In this document: positions 27,601 through 38,221 of the stretch, piece after piece
Layout of the letters: every line of letters starts with the position of its first letter
Numbering within the stretch: position 1 is the stretch's first letter
Source: Moniliella sp. 'wahieum'
Taxonomy: Eukaryota > Basidiomycota > Moniliellomycetes > Moniliellales > Moniliellaceae
Assembly: GCA_003971905.1 (NCBI GenBank)
Contig: RSEE01000155.1
Span: 1 to 64,000 of the forward strand
DNA length: 64,000 nucleotides
Direction: 5' to 3'
The notes under the pieces: generated by a model
Databases searched by the model: none
The model's input: only the letters and a program-made list of their open reading frames with translations
Told to the model about the DNA's origin: nothing
Program-made: the position numbers and the translations under genes

Positions 27601-27866
27601 CCACTCGGCGCATCATTGTGCGTGTCCGATACTGGACCCATGGAGGGATCTGCGGCATCCAGGGCCTGGGCACCATGGGGGGGGGACAGGTTCGTTGGAA
27701 GAATGGCCGTTGGTGGCATGGGCAGCGGCGGGTTCGCCTTGACCAACAGGGCCCGTGGCCAGTGTCAGACCGGGGGCGGGCTCGGTGCCCTCGGAGCGCT
27801 GGGGATGGCTGCAGCGGAAAGCCGGGGGTCCGGGACAGCGGCGGTAGGCTGCTCGGCAGCCGACAT
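24640..27866 (-). CDS. RNA14: mRNA 3'-end processing protein RNA14 / CstF-77
   Basis: RNA14/CstF-77 is the HAT-repeat scaffold of cleavage factor IA (CstF) and acts in nuclear pre-mRNA cleavage and polyadenylation. The ATG at 27866 opens a Pro/Ala-rich N-terminus. HAT repeats begin with ASLARARIEADARDGPAWIA and WVKYIELLSSMSEFAQVERV, continue through MLWQEYITLLKE, VEVLWRDYNAFE and AAWVALIDWEL up to LPFYPEMW, then an intron of about 100 bp (26274-26375) and further repeats (NPRSFLLGLAQVQHVERIL, ALIEYHTSKDTRVATNVFEL, YLEFLLSINDENNARALFER). The C-terminal tail PPSVWELVAKLVPAATYNGP is the conserved region that binds RNA15/CstF-64 partners, with the stop at 24640. Total size of about 950-1000 residues fits fungal members. 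Frame changes near 27210 (one base in FPC/AES), 25290 and others look like indels. Confidence 0.9.
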
Positions 27867-28189
27867 GGTGAGGGAGGGGGGGAGGGCCGGGTGCTGGAGG
27901 AAAAAACAGGGCGGTGGATTTGGGTTTGGCTCGTCGGGCTGGGTGGTGGACGGGCGGAATTGGGGCGGAATGGAGTTCGGCCGCGGGGAGGCGTGGGGAG
28001 GCAGGCAGGCATGTGTGATGCACTGTGATGCATGATGCATGGCACCGATGCTTTTGGGCCAAGAAATCAAATCAGGCAATCCTTGAGAAAACCAGAGACA
28101 AAGACAGAATTCCGGGGGCATCCCAAGTTGACCGCTGGGAGATGGAAGTGCAGCGTGCATGGTGGATGGAGGACACGGGGCGTTGGCAC

Positions 28190-28309
28190 AAAAACATAAT
28201 GTGCTTCTGAAGAAGCGACTCTTCTGGTCAAGATTGTCATCCTTGTGCAGGGACCATGCTAATCTTCTCTGTATTGTTCCAAGTTTAACGATAGCAAGCC
28301 GAAGCTTGC
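28190..28309 (-). ncRNA. U6 spliceosomal snRNA
   Basis: Read on the minus strand: a 5' stem-loop GCAAGC-UUCG-GCUUGC (28294-28309), then TTGGAACAATACAGAGAAG and ATTAGCATGG (ACAGAGA box and AGC triad), then CCCTGCACAAGGATGACA with the internal stem-loop region, and a terminal T5 (28190-28194) for RNA polymerase III termination. The core from TTGGAAC to GGATGAC is nearly identical to U6 of other eukaryotes. The ACAGAGA region is not interrupted by an intron, unlike some fungal U6 genes. It catalyses splicing together with U2/U5. A TATA-like AATATAC lies about 40 bp upstream (28351-28357). Confidence 0.92.
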
Positions 28310-28350
28310 GATACTAACTGGGAGGCCGACATGTTATTGCTAACGTAGTT

Positions 28351-28357
28351 GTATATT
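28351..28357 (-). promoter_or_regulatory. TATA-like box of the U6 gene
   Basis: AATATAC on the minus strand, about 42 bp upstream of the U6 5' stem-loop. Position is slightly further than the usual -30, so only tentative. Confidence 0.35.
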
Positions 28358-28399
28358 CGTCGCCACATGAAATTAAAAGGGCTTTAATTGACTTGCGGA

Positions 28400-29189
28400 T
28401 TCTTGCACTGCGCACACTATATTAAACCTAACTAGCTACAAGTCGACCTCTCAGCCTCTTGACATAGAGCGGCACACGGTGGTCCAACACCGCACTTTGC
28501 ATCGTAACCCAGAGCATACAGTGCAGCCGAGACGGAAAGAGAACCCGCATGGCGGTCCAGGCGAGAAGGCGCACCGCCTAGTACAAGATTATGATGGCTC
28601 ACTGAGGGATGAGGAGCGTCGACATGAGCGAACCCAGCCTCTCGGTGAGGACCGTCGGGGAATCTCTCCACAGAAGGGTAATAGAGGGTTACTATCGATG
28701 TCCCCCTCCTACAGTCTTTTGTCTGGCCGAGAAGACTGTATTAGTAGAGAGGGGGAGGCCACAAGCCAAGCGTTCCGTAAAGATCATGAAGATCATGCGG
28801 GATGTCGCAGTTCCAATTGAACAGCCACGTTTATATAGCACGGATGCAGTTGGGAAGGGCTTTTGCATATTTCTACGTTGTTCCTTATCGGCTGTTGCGG
28901 ATGGAATAGAAGCGCAAGAGTTTGATTGTCCAAAGAGAGGGGGGATGAGAAAACAAAGAGAGGATCACAGGGTTCAGAGTGACCAAAACGCACAAAAGGG
29001 AAGACGAATGGTGGGGCAAATGATAAAGTGTCTCTTCGCGGATCACACGTACAGGGGTCGCACAAGAGGAATGCAAGAGAAAACGTCGTGTGCGGGCAGA
29101 GATAAGTGGTAGCAAGCACGAGAGTCGCGTATACAGGTAGAAAACGCTGTCCTAATAACGGCCGTGAGGATGACGTATAGTAGTAGTGG
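28400..29189. other. Spacer, 3' side of the MAG-like gene
   Basis: No gene recognised. The minus-strand open frame here simply extends the MAG-like gene's sense region into its 3' flank. Confidence 0.4.
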
Positions 29190-30253
29190 TTAGATAGAAT
29201 GCCGGGTGGGGCCATTGGTGGCCGAGGCGTGGTTGCGGCAATTGGAACTGCGCGGGGCGCGGTGAGCAGAAGGAGTGGCGCCTTGGCTCTGGTAAAAAGT
29301 GGAGGTGCTGCCGTTGATAGTATAGATGCCCGGCTTTTCGCCCGAGTCACCGTCACACTCCTCAAAGACACCTTCGTCGTACGAGGCAGGCATGACCCAC
29401 TCGCATCCCATCTCGTCGTAAATGTGCTGACAGTACTGCTGCGAATCAGTTGTCTCGCCCCCAGTGCAGGCACGAACACAGAACTCCGAGTCGGACATGA
29501 AGCTCATCCACTCGGGCAAACGCTGGTAGCTTCCCGACACAGCAGTGGAGTAGACCAAGCCGCCAATGGGGTTGCCCGAACCGGTCGCACCGTGGGGGTC
29601 GAGCTCACCGCCCTCATCGCCTGACTGGATGTTGATCTTAGTAAAGTCACCCGTCCCGGTTACCTGAGAAGAGAGGAAGGCATCGGCATATAGTTAGTAC
29701 ATTGTAATGCAAACAATGGATATATGCGAAGGAATGGAATGAAGATGCACAGCTGGTGCACTCGTATCCATCAGTGATCGATTCGAAGCATTCAACGTAC
29801 CTGGATGAAGTTGGGCGTCTTGAGGAAATGAGCACCGCTGATGGTACCCTCAGGAATGAGGCGGGTACCGTAACCGTCCTTGAGACAGTAGGAGATCACG
29901 GTCGCTTCCGAAGCACCTACGGTCTCCCCGCTCTTCCGCAGACCCCACAAGCAAAAGTCGGCAACGCTGAAAACGAAAGGGGAGTTAGTCACAACAGTCT
30001 TTGTGCGGCACCCTACCGAGGAAAAGAAGCGGGGAAGGGAAGAGTCATACCTGTTGATGAAGAGGTTGGTGCAGTCAGCGCTCGAGCTGGAGGAGCCATA
30101 GCGGGAAGTGCAGTCATTGTATCCTTTTTGGCCGTTCTTTCCGTCGACCTTGGCGGGAAGGTTTTCCGGGGTGGAGTACTGGCCATTGTACTGGTCCTGA
30201 GCCCAGACGGCGGCCGCCGAGAGGAGGGGAATGAGCGTGGTGCGTGCAAGCAT
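29190..30253 (-). CDS. Secreted macrofage-activating-glycoprotein-like protein
   Basis: The family is known as secreted or cell-surface glycoproteins of basidiomycetes, including Cryptococcus; biochemical role unknown. Exon 1 begins with a signal peptide (MLARTTLIPLLSAAAVWAQ) and continues to SSSADCTNLFIN. Intron 1 is 29967-30050 (84 bp) and intron 2 is 29664-29800 (137 bp). Exon 2 reads DFCLWGLRKSG, ATVISYCLKDGYGTRLIPEG and FLKTPNFIQV. Exon 3 reads TGTGDFTKINIQSGDEGGEL, DPHGATGSGNPIGGLVYS, FMSDSEFCVRACTGG, YCQHIYDEMGCEWVMPASYD and a Ser/Thr-rich end. Conserved Cys pairs and the DPHGA/GNPIGG block are family signatures. Unlike its neighbours it reads without frame breaks through all three exons. 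The C-terminus usually has a longer Ser/Thr tail or GPI region; here it ends soon after SSNC. Confidence 0.85.
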
Positions 30254-30359
30254 AGCGAGCGACAGGGATGTAGGGAAGGAGGGAGAGATGTGTCGGCGAG
30301 GAGGAGGATGTGGGAGGAAAGAGAAGCGAGAGGAGAGAGAGAGAATGGCACCAGCTGGG

Positions 30360-30366
30360 TTTTATA
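30360..30366 (-). promoter_or_regulatory. TATA box of the MAG-like gene
   Basis: TATAAAA on the minus strand, 107 bp upstream of the ATG at 30253, followed by a CT-rich leader (about 30260-30345). Fits a strong, regulated secreted-protein gene. Confidence 0.55.
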
Positions 30367-31474
30367 CCCAAGTGGGAGCCCTGCACAGCACTCGAGCGGA
30401 CCAGAGCATGTCGAGCAAGAAGTTGGTCCCAAACAGCAGCGCGCACGAGCGAAGCGCCTGACACGGCAGACTGCAATACTCGAGCAACCACAAATCAACT
30501 GCGTTGCAGCGGGCCAGTCGCTGTAAGCTTCCCACGGCGGCCTGCGCCTGAGGCATTATTAGCGCCGAGTGGCCTGGGATGGCAAGAGCGACTTGGTCAG
30601 GATCGCCGCTCGATCGCAGCGCTGCAGCAGCCGCACGAGGCCAGTGCTGCCACTGCACCACTGCCGCCAGAGCGACTGCAGCGGGCATCTCAGCACAGCG
30701 CTCCTGCGCCGCCGCCCCGCTCCTCTCGGGCCCTGTCGCTCTTTAGGCTGCAAGCCCCGCCACTGCTTCGCCCGCGTCCCCGCACGGCGCCTGCCAAGGC
30801 CAGGCGGAGATCGACGTGTTGGGCCGTGCGCACTATATCAGTGTGGGTAACGCAAGGCGCTGCATCAGACATCATGCATCAGACATCAGACGTCATGCAC
30901 CAGGTCTTCGGGCTGCACCAGCAACCTTACCCGCAAAAGCTGAACGAACGCAGGTCCTTTGTTTTCACCGAAAGGCAGAGAGGTGTGCCGAACCACAGCC
31001 GACCCACCCCTGAACCGACGTGACGAACGAGGCAAACGGCAACTGCGCAGACACGGTGTGGTGTGGTTGTGTCATGCAGGCGGCCACAGCTTCTTCAATC
31101 ACAGTAGTGATGCTGTAGAAACCACAGCCATCCCCTCCTTCCGTGGCCCCATCAGAAGCGTGCCACCACTAGTCCATCAGCTGCATCACTGCTACATTGT
31201 TATCCGGGCAGACGAGCGTTGCGCTGTTGAAGGTATACACTGTGAGTTGCGGTTAGAAAAAGAAAGCACATTTGTATTGACTCCCACAGCGGCAGCGTTA
31301 CCCACTGATGTAACTCCCAACTCTCTTCTTCTTCGGTGTGTCAGTGTGTGTGATGGGCGGACCCCGGACTGTAGCCCCACTCACCGTTATTTAGAAGGGT
31401 ATTTTCTCTTGGAGAAGAGCCCACTCATGGTTTGCCGAGCCTGAACGCAAATGGCGGATCCAAACGACCATCAG
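30367..31474. other. Spacer upstream of the MAG-like gene
   Basis: GC-rich in 30.5-30.85 kb, with an ATGCATCAGAC/CATCAGACGTC run near 30870-30900. No gene recognised. Confidence 0.4.
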
Positions 31475-31479
31475 CAATA

Positions 31480-31740
31480 TGTGCTAGAGTGCGACTTGGG
31501 AGTACTCGCGATGACTGATATGGATCAGCTGCAAAACAGTATTCAGACAAGGCGTGAAGGCAAAGTGGTGAACCACAAGTCTTCCAGCAACGTCTGAAGG
31601 TAAGGAGACAGGAGAGAGAGAAGGGAGATGAAGCGAGCAGAACATGCGCTCTGCCTGCGAGCGGAACTCTTCCGCCCGGCTAAGCGAGCGTCACCGATCC
31701 ATTGAGGGCCGTGCAGAGGAAGCCTAGCACTACCCTCTAA
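31480..31740. repeat. Dispersed repeat, copy 2 (about 260 bp)
   Basis: Diverged copy of 8640-8895. The block starts TGTGCTAGAGTGCGAC and ends TACCCTCTAA; it is flanked by CAATA on both sides (31475-31479 and 31741-31745), a possible 5-bp target-site duplication. The ends are not clear inverted or LTR termini, so the class is open (LTR remnant or small non-autonomous element). Confidence 0.5.
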
Positions 31741-34700
31741 CAATATAGAGACGAGGTGAACACCTCTTATTGGATCTGGGCGTCAGCTCGCGTAACAAGA
31801 TCACGTCTCTGTGCGCCGGAATGAGAGCCAAATGTTTTGCTTTGTGTACTCTCCAACCCTGATGAAAGTTTGGCCGGAAAGGCTGACATGGCAACAAGAC
31901 AGGTGTATAGAATAACTCCAGTCGCCGAAACTTCTCAATTCTGGCAGGATCGCAGCGGGATCCATACGGAGAAAAGGCTGGATCTGAAGAGACCGACGGT
32001 GTCACGGGCGGCCCCCGCCAGGGGGCTCACCCAGGTTCTTCTTGGGTACAATCCCTTAGGAGACCGAAGGACGACTCACGGTAGTTTCGTGCTTGGGCTA
32101 GTTGGTGAATCCGTTGACCGGAGCTAGGGGCGAGGAGAGGCCTTTGGTGGGGCGGCTGCATGTGTGGCAAGGATGCGTCTGTACCGGCTTGGGCCGTCTG
32201 AAACCTCCGGGACTTAGGGACGGGAGGAGGCAGAGGGGGACAAACACTGCCTCAACTAAGACTTGATAGATACTGGAAATCGACGCGGCCAAAGGAGGGC
32301 TCGCGGGACTGGACTGACGGATTGCTGTAGGACGAGGCCGGAAAGGAAGTCGGACGCCAACAAGAGAAGGCTGCCTGTACTGGATCAATTGGCTGGAAAA
32401 CGGACAGGAGTCGGACAGGATAGGCGGGAAAGGACAAGAATGGAGTGTAGGGAAAAGGATCCCCACACCGACCAGGGGTACAGGCTAAGTCAAAAAGGAA
32501 ACGGACACAAGAGGGGGTGTAGAAAGGAAGACACGTCAAAAGAGAGGTTGATCGCCACAGGCGCAGCGGTTGAAAAAGGAAAATAAGTGGTAACAGGGCG
32601 ACGGACGTCGCGAAGATACTGAATACTTGCTCTCCTTATTTGGGCCAACCGACTTAGACTTGGGCAGAGGGCGACTACTGTAGCGCGTACGCATAGCTAC
32701 TCGCGCCACCGTACATGGTGCAACCAACCATCGTCAAACTTGGTTGGGCTTGGGGGCACGCTCCACTGGGCATGTGCAGAGCAGGCGGGCTTTAGCTTGT
32801 TTATTAGAGGATCCAAACCGCAGCGGCGCTCAAAACCGTATGGAAGGAAGTCAGGGAGGCCTTTCCCGAGGCTTGACCTCGATCCAGACGCTCCGGGCAC
32901 TAAGGATGACCCCACAGTGCCCTTTGCTGCCTTCTGTGTCTCTTCCGTCGGTCCTTGATTCAGCTCTATCCCGTCATCCACTGACCACTCTATTGTCTGA
33001 GCTCATCTCAAACAGATATCTTTACATCTACCTACGCAAGTTCGCTTTAGCGAGCATGCCGATCACCCTCTCCTCCCACCTCTGCTCCCGTTGCAGTGCC
33101 TATACCTCTCCTCCCACCCCTGCGCAAAGTAGTTTCAGGCTCCACAAATGCGGGAATAGGAATACGAGAGAGCTTTCCCCATTCCTGTGCTACACTGATC
33201 CCGGATCCCTCCGCCCCACCGCATGCTTGCCGTCCATGCGTTCGCGACGAAGTCCACATGCGACTATATAGGGCGCCCACCAGGTCGGGGCAGCCCGAGG
33301 AGCAGACGGCTGACCTCCCTACTTCCACTAGCAATGCTTATTGCATTCGACTCCACAGCCCCTAACCCAGACCCGATCATTCGAGGCTCCTCTGGCCTCG
33401 CTCCCTTTTGTCGTGATTTCAGCCTACAAGGCGCCTCGTCTCTTTTTTCCGAAAACACGATCTTGCCCTCGCCTCCCCTCGACTCTTTTCCCACCGGTCC
33501 ATGAAATCCACACCCAAAACTACTCCCAAAAAGCGGGCTCATGGGCTTGATCCAGTCTGGTTGGTTCCACTCCCATTCTCGTAGAGACGGAGGGGCGATC
33601 AGATCTCCAATGATATGGCTATAATGCATGTAATGTACAAGCTGGTCAAGGGCCACGCCTGATAGACAGGCAGAGGATTTATATTGAAAGCGCAATAGGA
33701 GAACCGCTAAAATGGGAGTGCATGATTCGGATCCACTGTGGGGCTATACAGTAAGAAAGAGACGGAGAATACCATCACATGCATCACATCTCATTATGTG
33801 CGGGGCGCTCCCTTGGGATGGAAAAAAGTCGCCGGGCGCGCACACAATTAGGACCGAGAGGTGTAAGCGTGATGCCAATTTGCGTAGCCGTCTCCGTGCC
33901 CACACTCGGGCTTTATTGCTGGGTGCCGTGCGGTGCGCATGCACGTACTTAAAGACCAGCCCAACAACGTTTTCAGGTGAACGTTCCTCTCACAATTGGT
34001 CTCCTTTCACCAAAAAGCCGAGAACCATCACATCTATCACACCTGCTCCGACTCTGTGGATACGTGCATCAAGTTATGGGGTGTTCGGGGGCTAAGCGCT
34101 AAGCGCTAGGCGCTAAACGACAAGACGGCACATTATATCATGGTCGGTCGCGTGTGCGAATTGGAAAAACGGTGGAGGAGAAAAAATAGGCATTGGACAT
34201 GGACCAAAAGTGAGAAGCAGAGACGGAGAGACGCAGTATGGGATTCACACCAACTGCGGCGGCCCATCACATGTCACGTGCATCCCACCATGTACTTTGG
34301 GCGACTGCATGACGAAGGACTTGCGTTCGGCCAGGATGTATGGCGGCAAGGCCATAGGGTGTGTAGGAGGTAGCGACGGTAGAGGAGACTGGAAGAAGAG
34401 CGCCCTCAGATCTCACACCTAATAATCATCACATGCAAGAGTATACAGTCCCTCTTTGCTGGGTCAGATATAGATATGGGGGAAGAGAGGGCGGGCCGAA
34501 AAGGGGACGATGCGAGGGCCCCAACTGGGCCACATTATATAGGCCACCTCGCCGCGATTCCCGCATGCGTATTGCATTGCTTCCCGACCAATTCATGGTA
34601 ACCGGTAACCGGCAACCGAGGCTACGGAGGACAACTTGGGAAAGAGTGCCTGGCTCAAATACAGATCATCGATCATCGATCATCCTAAATGGCCTAAAGA

Positions 34701-35361
34701 CCTAAGGCCCTAAGGCACAGTGCTTGCAGATATGGATATCTGAGAGATCTGAGATCTGAGACTTTATCTTAGAGAGCTTGAATCGGTGAGCCGGGGCAGG
34801 CACTGGCTAGGCCCGGCCTCGGCCTGAGGCTGCTGAGACACTGCTGAGATACTGCTCAGACACTGCCGAGACTGATGCATGGTGACCTGTGACCGGCCTG
34901 ACCGGTGACTCGGTGACTGTGACTAGGTGACTCTTCTAGTGAAGCTAGTGACCGGTGATCGATAATCGATGATCGATCAGATCTCAGATCGATTGTATCC
35001 AGACGTGCTCATCCGCACTGCGTCAGTGCAAACGTTCAACCCCGACGCAGACCGCTGGTCGGTGACCGGTGACCGGTGTCGGTGAAGGGACCGGGTGGAG
35101 GAAACGTAGCAACCGGATCCGCGAAACGGCCAACGGTACGCGCGTTGACGCTTTGCCATTAACCGTTAACCATCGGTGGTGCCCGGCACCTGTCGCGCCC
35201 TCCCCTGCCGGCGGGCGACATCGTCACCAGCGTCCCTACTGTCGCGACGCGATCATCACCGCCATTTGCTCATTGCTCATTGCTCATGCCCATTGCCCAT
35301 TGCCCATTGCTCATTGGCTCATTGCCCATTGGCAGAACGGTGTGTTTGTCGGCACGTTCGC
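31741..35361. other. Gene-poor repeat-rich stretch
   Basis: 31.74-33.7 kb may be the decayed body of the element that carries the dispersed repeat: the repeat lies at its left edge, as at 8.6-9.8 kb, and minus-strand frames are the more open ones, but no protein family could be named. 33.7-35.3 kb holds many palindromic heptamer arrays: AGCGCTA (34095-34108), ATCGATC (34668-34681), AGATCTG (34745-34758), ACCGGTG (35065-35078), plus a run of CATTGCT/CATTGCC units at about 35267-35333. No RNA gene was seen. Confidence 0.5.
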
Positions 35362-36993
35362 TATGCTTTCTTCGGCCCTGGGCCTCTCGTCCCCTTCGCG
35401 CACGGGCACGATCTACCCACCTACGATGGACATGACGGTCCCGCGCGCTCTTGCACCTGCACCTGCTTCCGGGGCAAGTCTCCCCCCCATGCCTGTTCCA
35501 TACGAGGGTACGCACCGCTTCCCTGGCTCTGGTCTCCGCCTGCGTGCCTAACCTCGCCTAACCCGCTCTGCAGACTTTGAGATCGACCTTGGTCTGCCTG
35601 AGCAGGTATCTTTCGCTGAGCTCGAGACCGTCCTCGCCCGAGACGCCGCGGCAGGCGAGGCTGATGTGCGCATCGGCTACCCCCATCTGGGCACGGATGG
35701 TGCGTGGTCGGCTGCTCCCCCCCGTTCCCCGTCCGCCTCGGTGCACCACGGGGTTACGTCCGTTGTCCGACCAAGTTTCGCGTCCTGCTTGCGCGGCTGC
35801 CTCGCGCCCGGCTTCCAGCCCAGGAGGAGGGGGACACTTATCTCTCGCCCCTGGTACCCGCGACGATCCCGTCCCCCCACCCTCTCTGACTACTTGCACG
35901 GCCGCACCTCGTGATTATGTTCCTGCTCCGCACCTACCCTACCCGTTTTGCCCTGCTGCCCCACCAGGCGCAGGCGTGGCAGGGGCACGACGCTCGCACC
36001 CCGGACCCCACCTAGCCGGACCACGCTCACTTCCGCTGAGTGTGCCTCGGGTGGGGAGCGTACGTGGCCGCGCCCGAGCCGCTTTCAGCGCCCGAAACGG
36101 TGCACGTGGACGGGGTACCGGAACTTGGCGCTTCTCTCTCGCCAAGCGCCGGGCCAGCGGTTACTTCGTCTGGCTCGGGGGGCCGCGCGCCGGCTGCGGG
36201 CGGACTGTTCAATGCCCAAGAAGAGCAGTTGCTCCACACTTTTCTCACTGAGTTGGAGTTGGAGTGGCTTTCCAGCCCGACTTGCCGGCCCATTTGCCAG
36301 CGTACACCCTCCCTGTCCCCGCCGCGCCGTCGCAGGTGGCGCTTGCCAACGGCGCCCCCCTCGCCTGTGCCCAAGCCCATGGAGCCAGAACCGGAACCGG
36401 AACCACAACTGGAACCGGACAGCAGTAGAAACGCCGGCCGAACCTTTCGCCGCCGCGTGCACACCCGCGGACCAGCCCAGGCGGTTCGGCGTCCAGCATG
36501 GTTGCTCGTACGACGGAGCGCGCGCCAGCGGCCGCGCGCGCGCTCGTTGCACGTCGCCTCGGAGCAGCGCAGAAGGGAGAACATTCGTGCTGGCTTTGTG
36601 GAGGTGGTGGAGTTGTTGGAGCTAGGGCGAAAGTATGGTGCGCGCGCGCTGGGGTTGGCGGCAGGCGCGGGGACCGGGTGGAAGAGGAAGGGTTGGACGA
36701 TCGATCGGAGGACGAGGGGTGCGGGTGCGGTCGGCGCGGTCGGTCGGGCCACAGGGCACAGATGGTGCGTTGGTAGGACCGGTGGATCGGCGGCATTGGT
36801 CGCAGTGCCGATTGCTGCGTCTAGTCGGCGGAAAAAGCGCTCGCGGGAGGTGGATGAACAGGCTGGCAAGGGCCGTGGTCGAGGTGGCAGCACGGGCGGC
36901 GAGGCAGGCAGCAAATCTGCCGTACTCTTCCAAGCGGTTGACTTTCTTGCCTGGCTCGAGGGCCGCAATGCGCTGCTGGAACACAGTGCCTAG
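35362..36993 (+). CDS. bHLH transcription factor with very long loop
   Basis: Likely nuclear DNA-binding factor of the basic helix-loop-helix class. Exon 1 from ATG 35362 (MLSSALGLSSPSRTGTIY) ends at VPYE; an intron (about 35509-35574) leads to DFEIDLGLPEQVSFAELETV up to YPHLGTD, followed by at least one more intron. The 3' exon contains FNAQEEQLLHTFLTELELEW, an acidic PEPEPEPQLEPD stretch, the basic region and helix 1 (HVASEQRRRENIRAGFVEVV), and helix 2 (SKSAVLFQAVDFLAWLEGRN) with the stop at 36993. The EQRRRENI basic region with Glu and Arg at the base-contacting positions suggests E-box binding. Helices 1 and 2 are separated by roughly 95 residues of Gly/Arg-rich sequence, far longer than usual; an unrecognised intron is the alternative. 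INO4-like bHLH proteins are the nearest class I can suggest. Confidence 0.65.
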
Positions 36994-38221
36994 CCTTGTC
37001 GGCCTTGTTGCCGGACCCGATGCGTGCATCGTCGTTTCTTGAGGCTTGCACCCTGAACTCTGGCCCGAGCTGGCTGAGCTGGTACGGGAACGACGCTTCT
37101 GCGTTGGACAGTGCGTGTCCTTTTTTCTGTTCGAGTACCCTCTATCGCAGCTTCCTTGAGCCATCCTCTGCCTGTGGGCTGTACCTGGTGTACGTAGGCG
37201 AGTGGTGCGGTAGGCACTTGAGTGGTCTGTGACGAGGGACTTGGTTCGGATTCCCGAGGTGATCGATTGGGCGTTGGTCTGGAGACGGCTACGAGATGGA
37301 GGAGACAGGGCCGCGAGGGTGTGAGATGTGGCCGGTGTTGTGGTTGGGCGACAAACATTGGCCAGGGGGTGTACATATGTAACCGAACTGGAGGAGCTAG
37401 TTGAAGTTAAAGCTTTACGCCTGAGGCGCTCGGGGATGAGTCTGAGAAGATGCGAGAGCGTAACAAAGACCAGCTCTGCATAAGCTCATCGCACATGACG
37501 CGTGACGCGTCACGCGTCACGTGCTTCCACGCTTAGCTCAGCGGGGGCAGTGTGGCAGGAGGGGACTGAGTGTGATGGGCGTGACCTGGCGCGGCGCGGG
37601 AGGTGGAACCCTAGAGGGAGGCTAACGCGTGTGCGCCGCCTGGGCCGGCGGGGGGGAGGCCGTGGGGCAGCACGGGCTGGGCACTGGCGGCAGGCCAGAG
37701 CAGGCCAGAGCAGGCCAGAGCAGGCTAGGGCAGGCCAGGGCAGGCCAGTTGGTGCTTGCGGCCAATCGAGGGCGGCAGGCGGACGCACACTGGCGCGGTG
37801 CCGGGCGGGCAGGCGCACGGGGCTGGCATGCTGCCACCTGTCGCCACCAGCACGCAGTACGCAGCGCACAGCGGCCGCCCGCAGCCGCGCACAGGCGCGC
37901 TGGGCAGTACTGGGTACTGGTGCCTGCGCCTTCCGCGTGCCGCCCCGAGCAGAGGCGCCTGGGCGAGCAGAACGCAGCCTAGCGCAGTCCAGTCGCAGCG
38001 TAATCCCAGCGCAAGCGCAGCCGCAGCCCAGCCGCAGCCGCCCCCCCCACACCACGCCTCGCACTCCGCCCGCCACGTCGCCCCCCCGCCCCCCCCCGCC
38101 CCCACCACCCCACCCCCACCCCACTCGCCGCTGGCGCTGTGCCCATGGCTTCCTCCCCCCTCCCGCGCCTGCTGCGCCCACGGCCCATGCGCCGTCCTCG
38201 GCGGCGCGGCGCAGTGGCCTC
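36994..38221. other. GC-rich spacer
   Basis: Contains three perfect palindromic heptamers (ACGCGTG then ACGCGTC twice, 37498-37518), four to five tandem GCAGGCCAGA units (about 37689-37750) and a C-rich tract before the RasGAP start. No gene recognised despite long open frames in all directions, which is expected at this GC content. Confidence 0.5.

Noticed and set aside
27084-28028. 314-codon plus-strand frame
   Set aside because: Antisense to the RNA14 N-terminal region; Gly/Arg-rich shadow.
35265-35335. CATTGCT/CATTGCC repeat run considered as a CRISPR-like array
   Set aside because: Units follow each other without spacers, and this is eukaryotic nuclear DNA.
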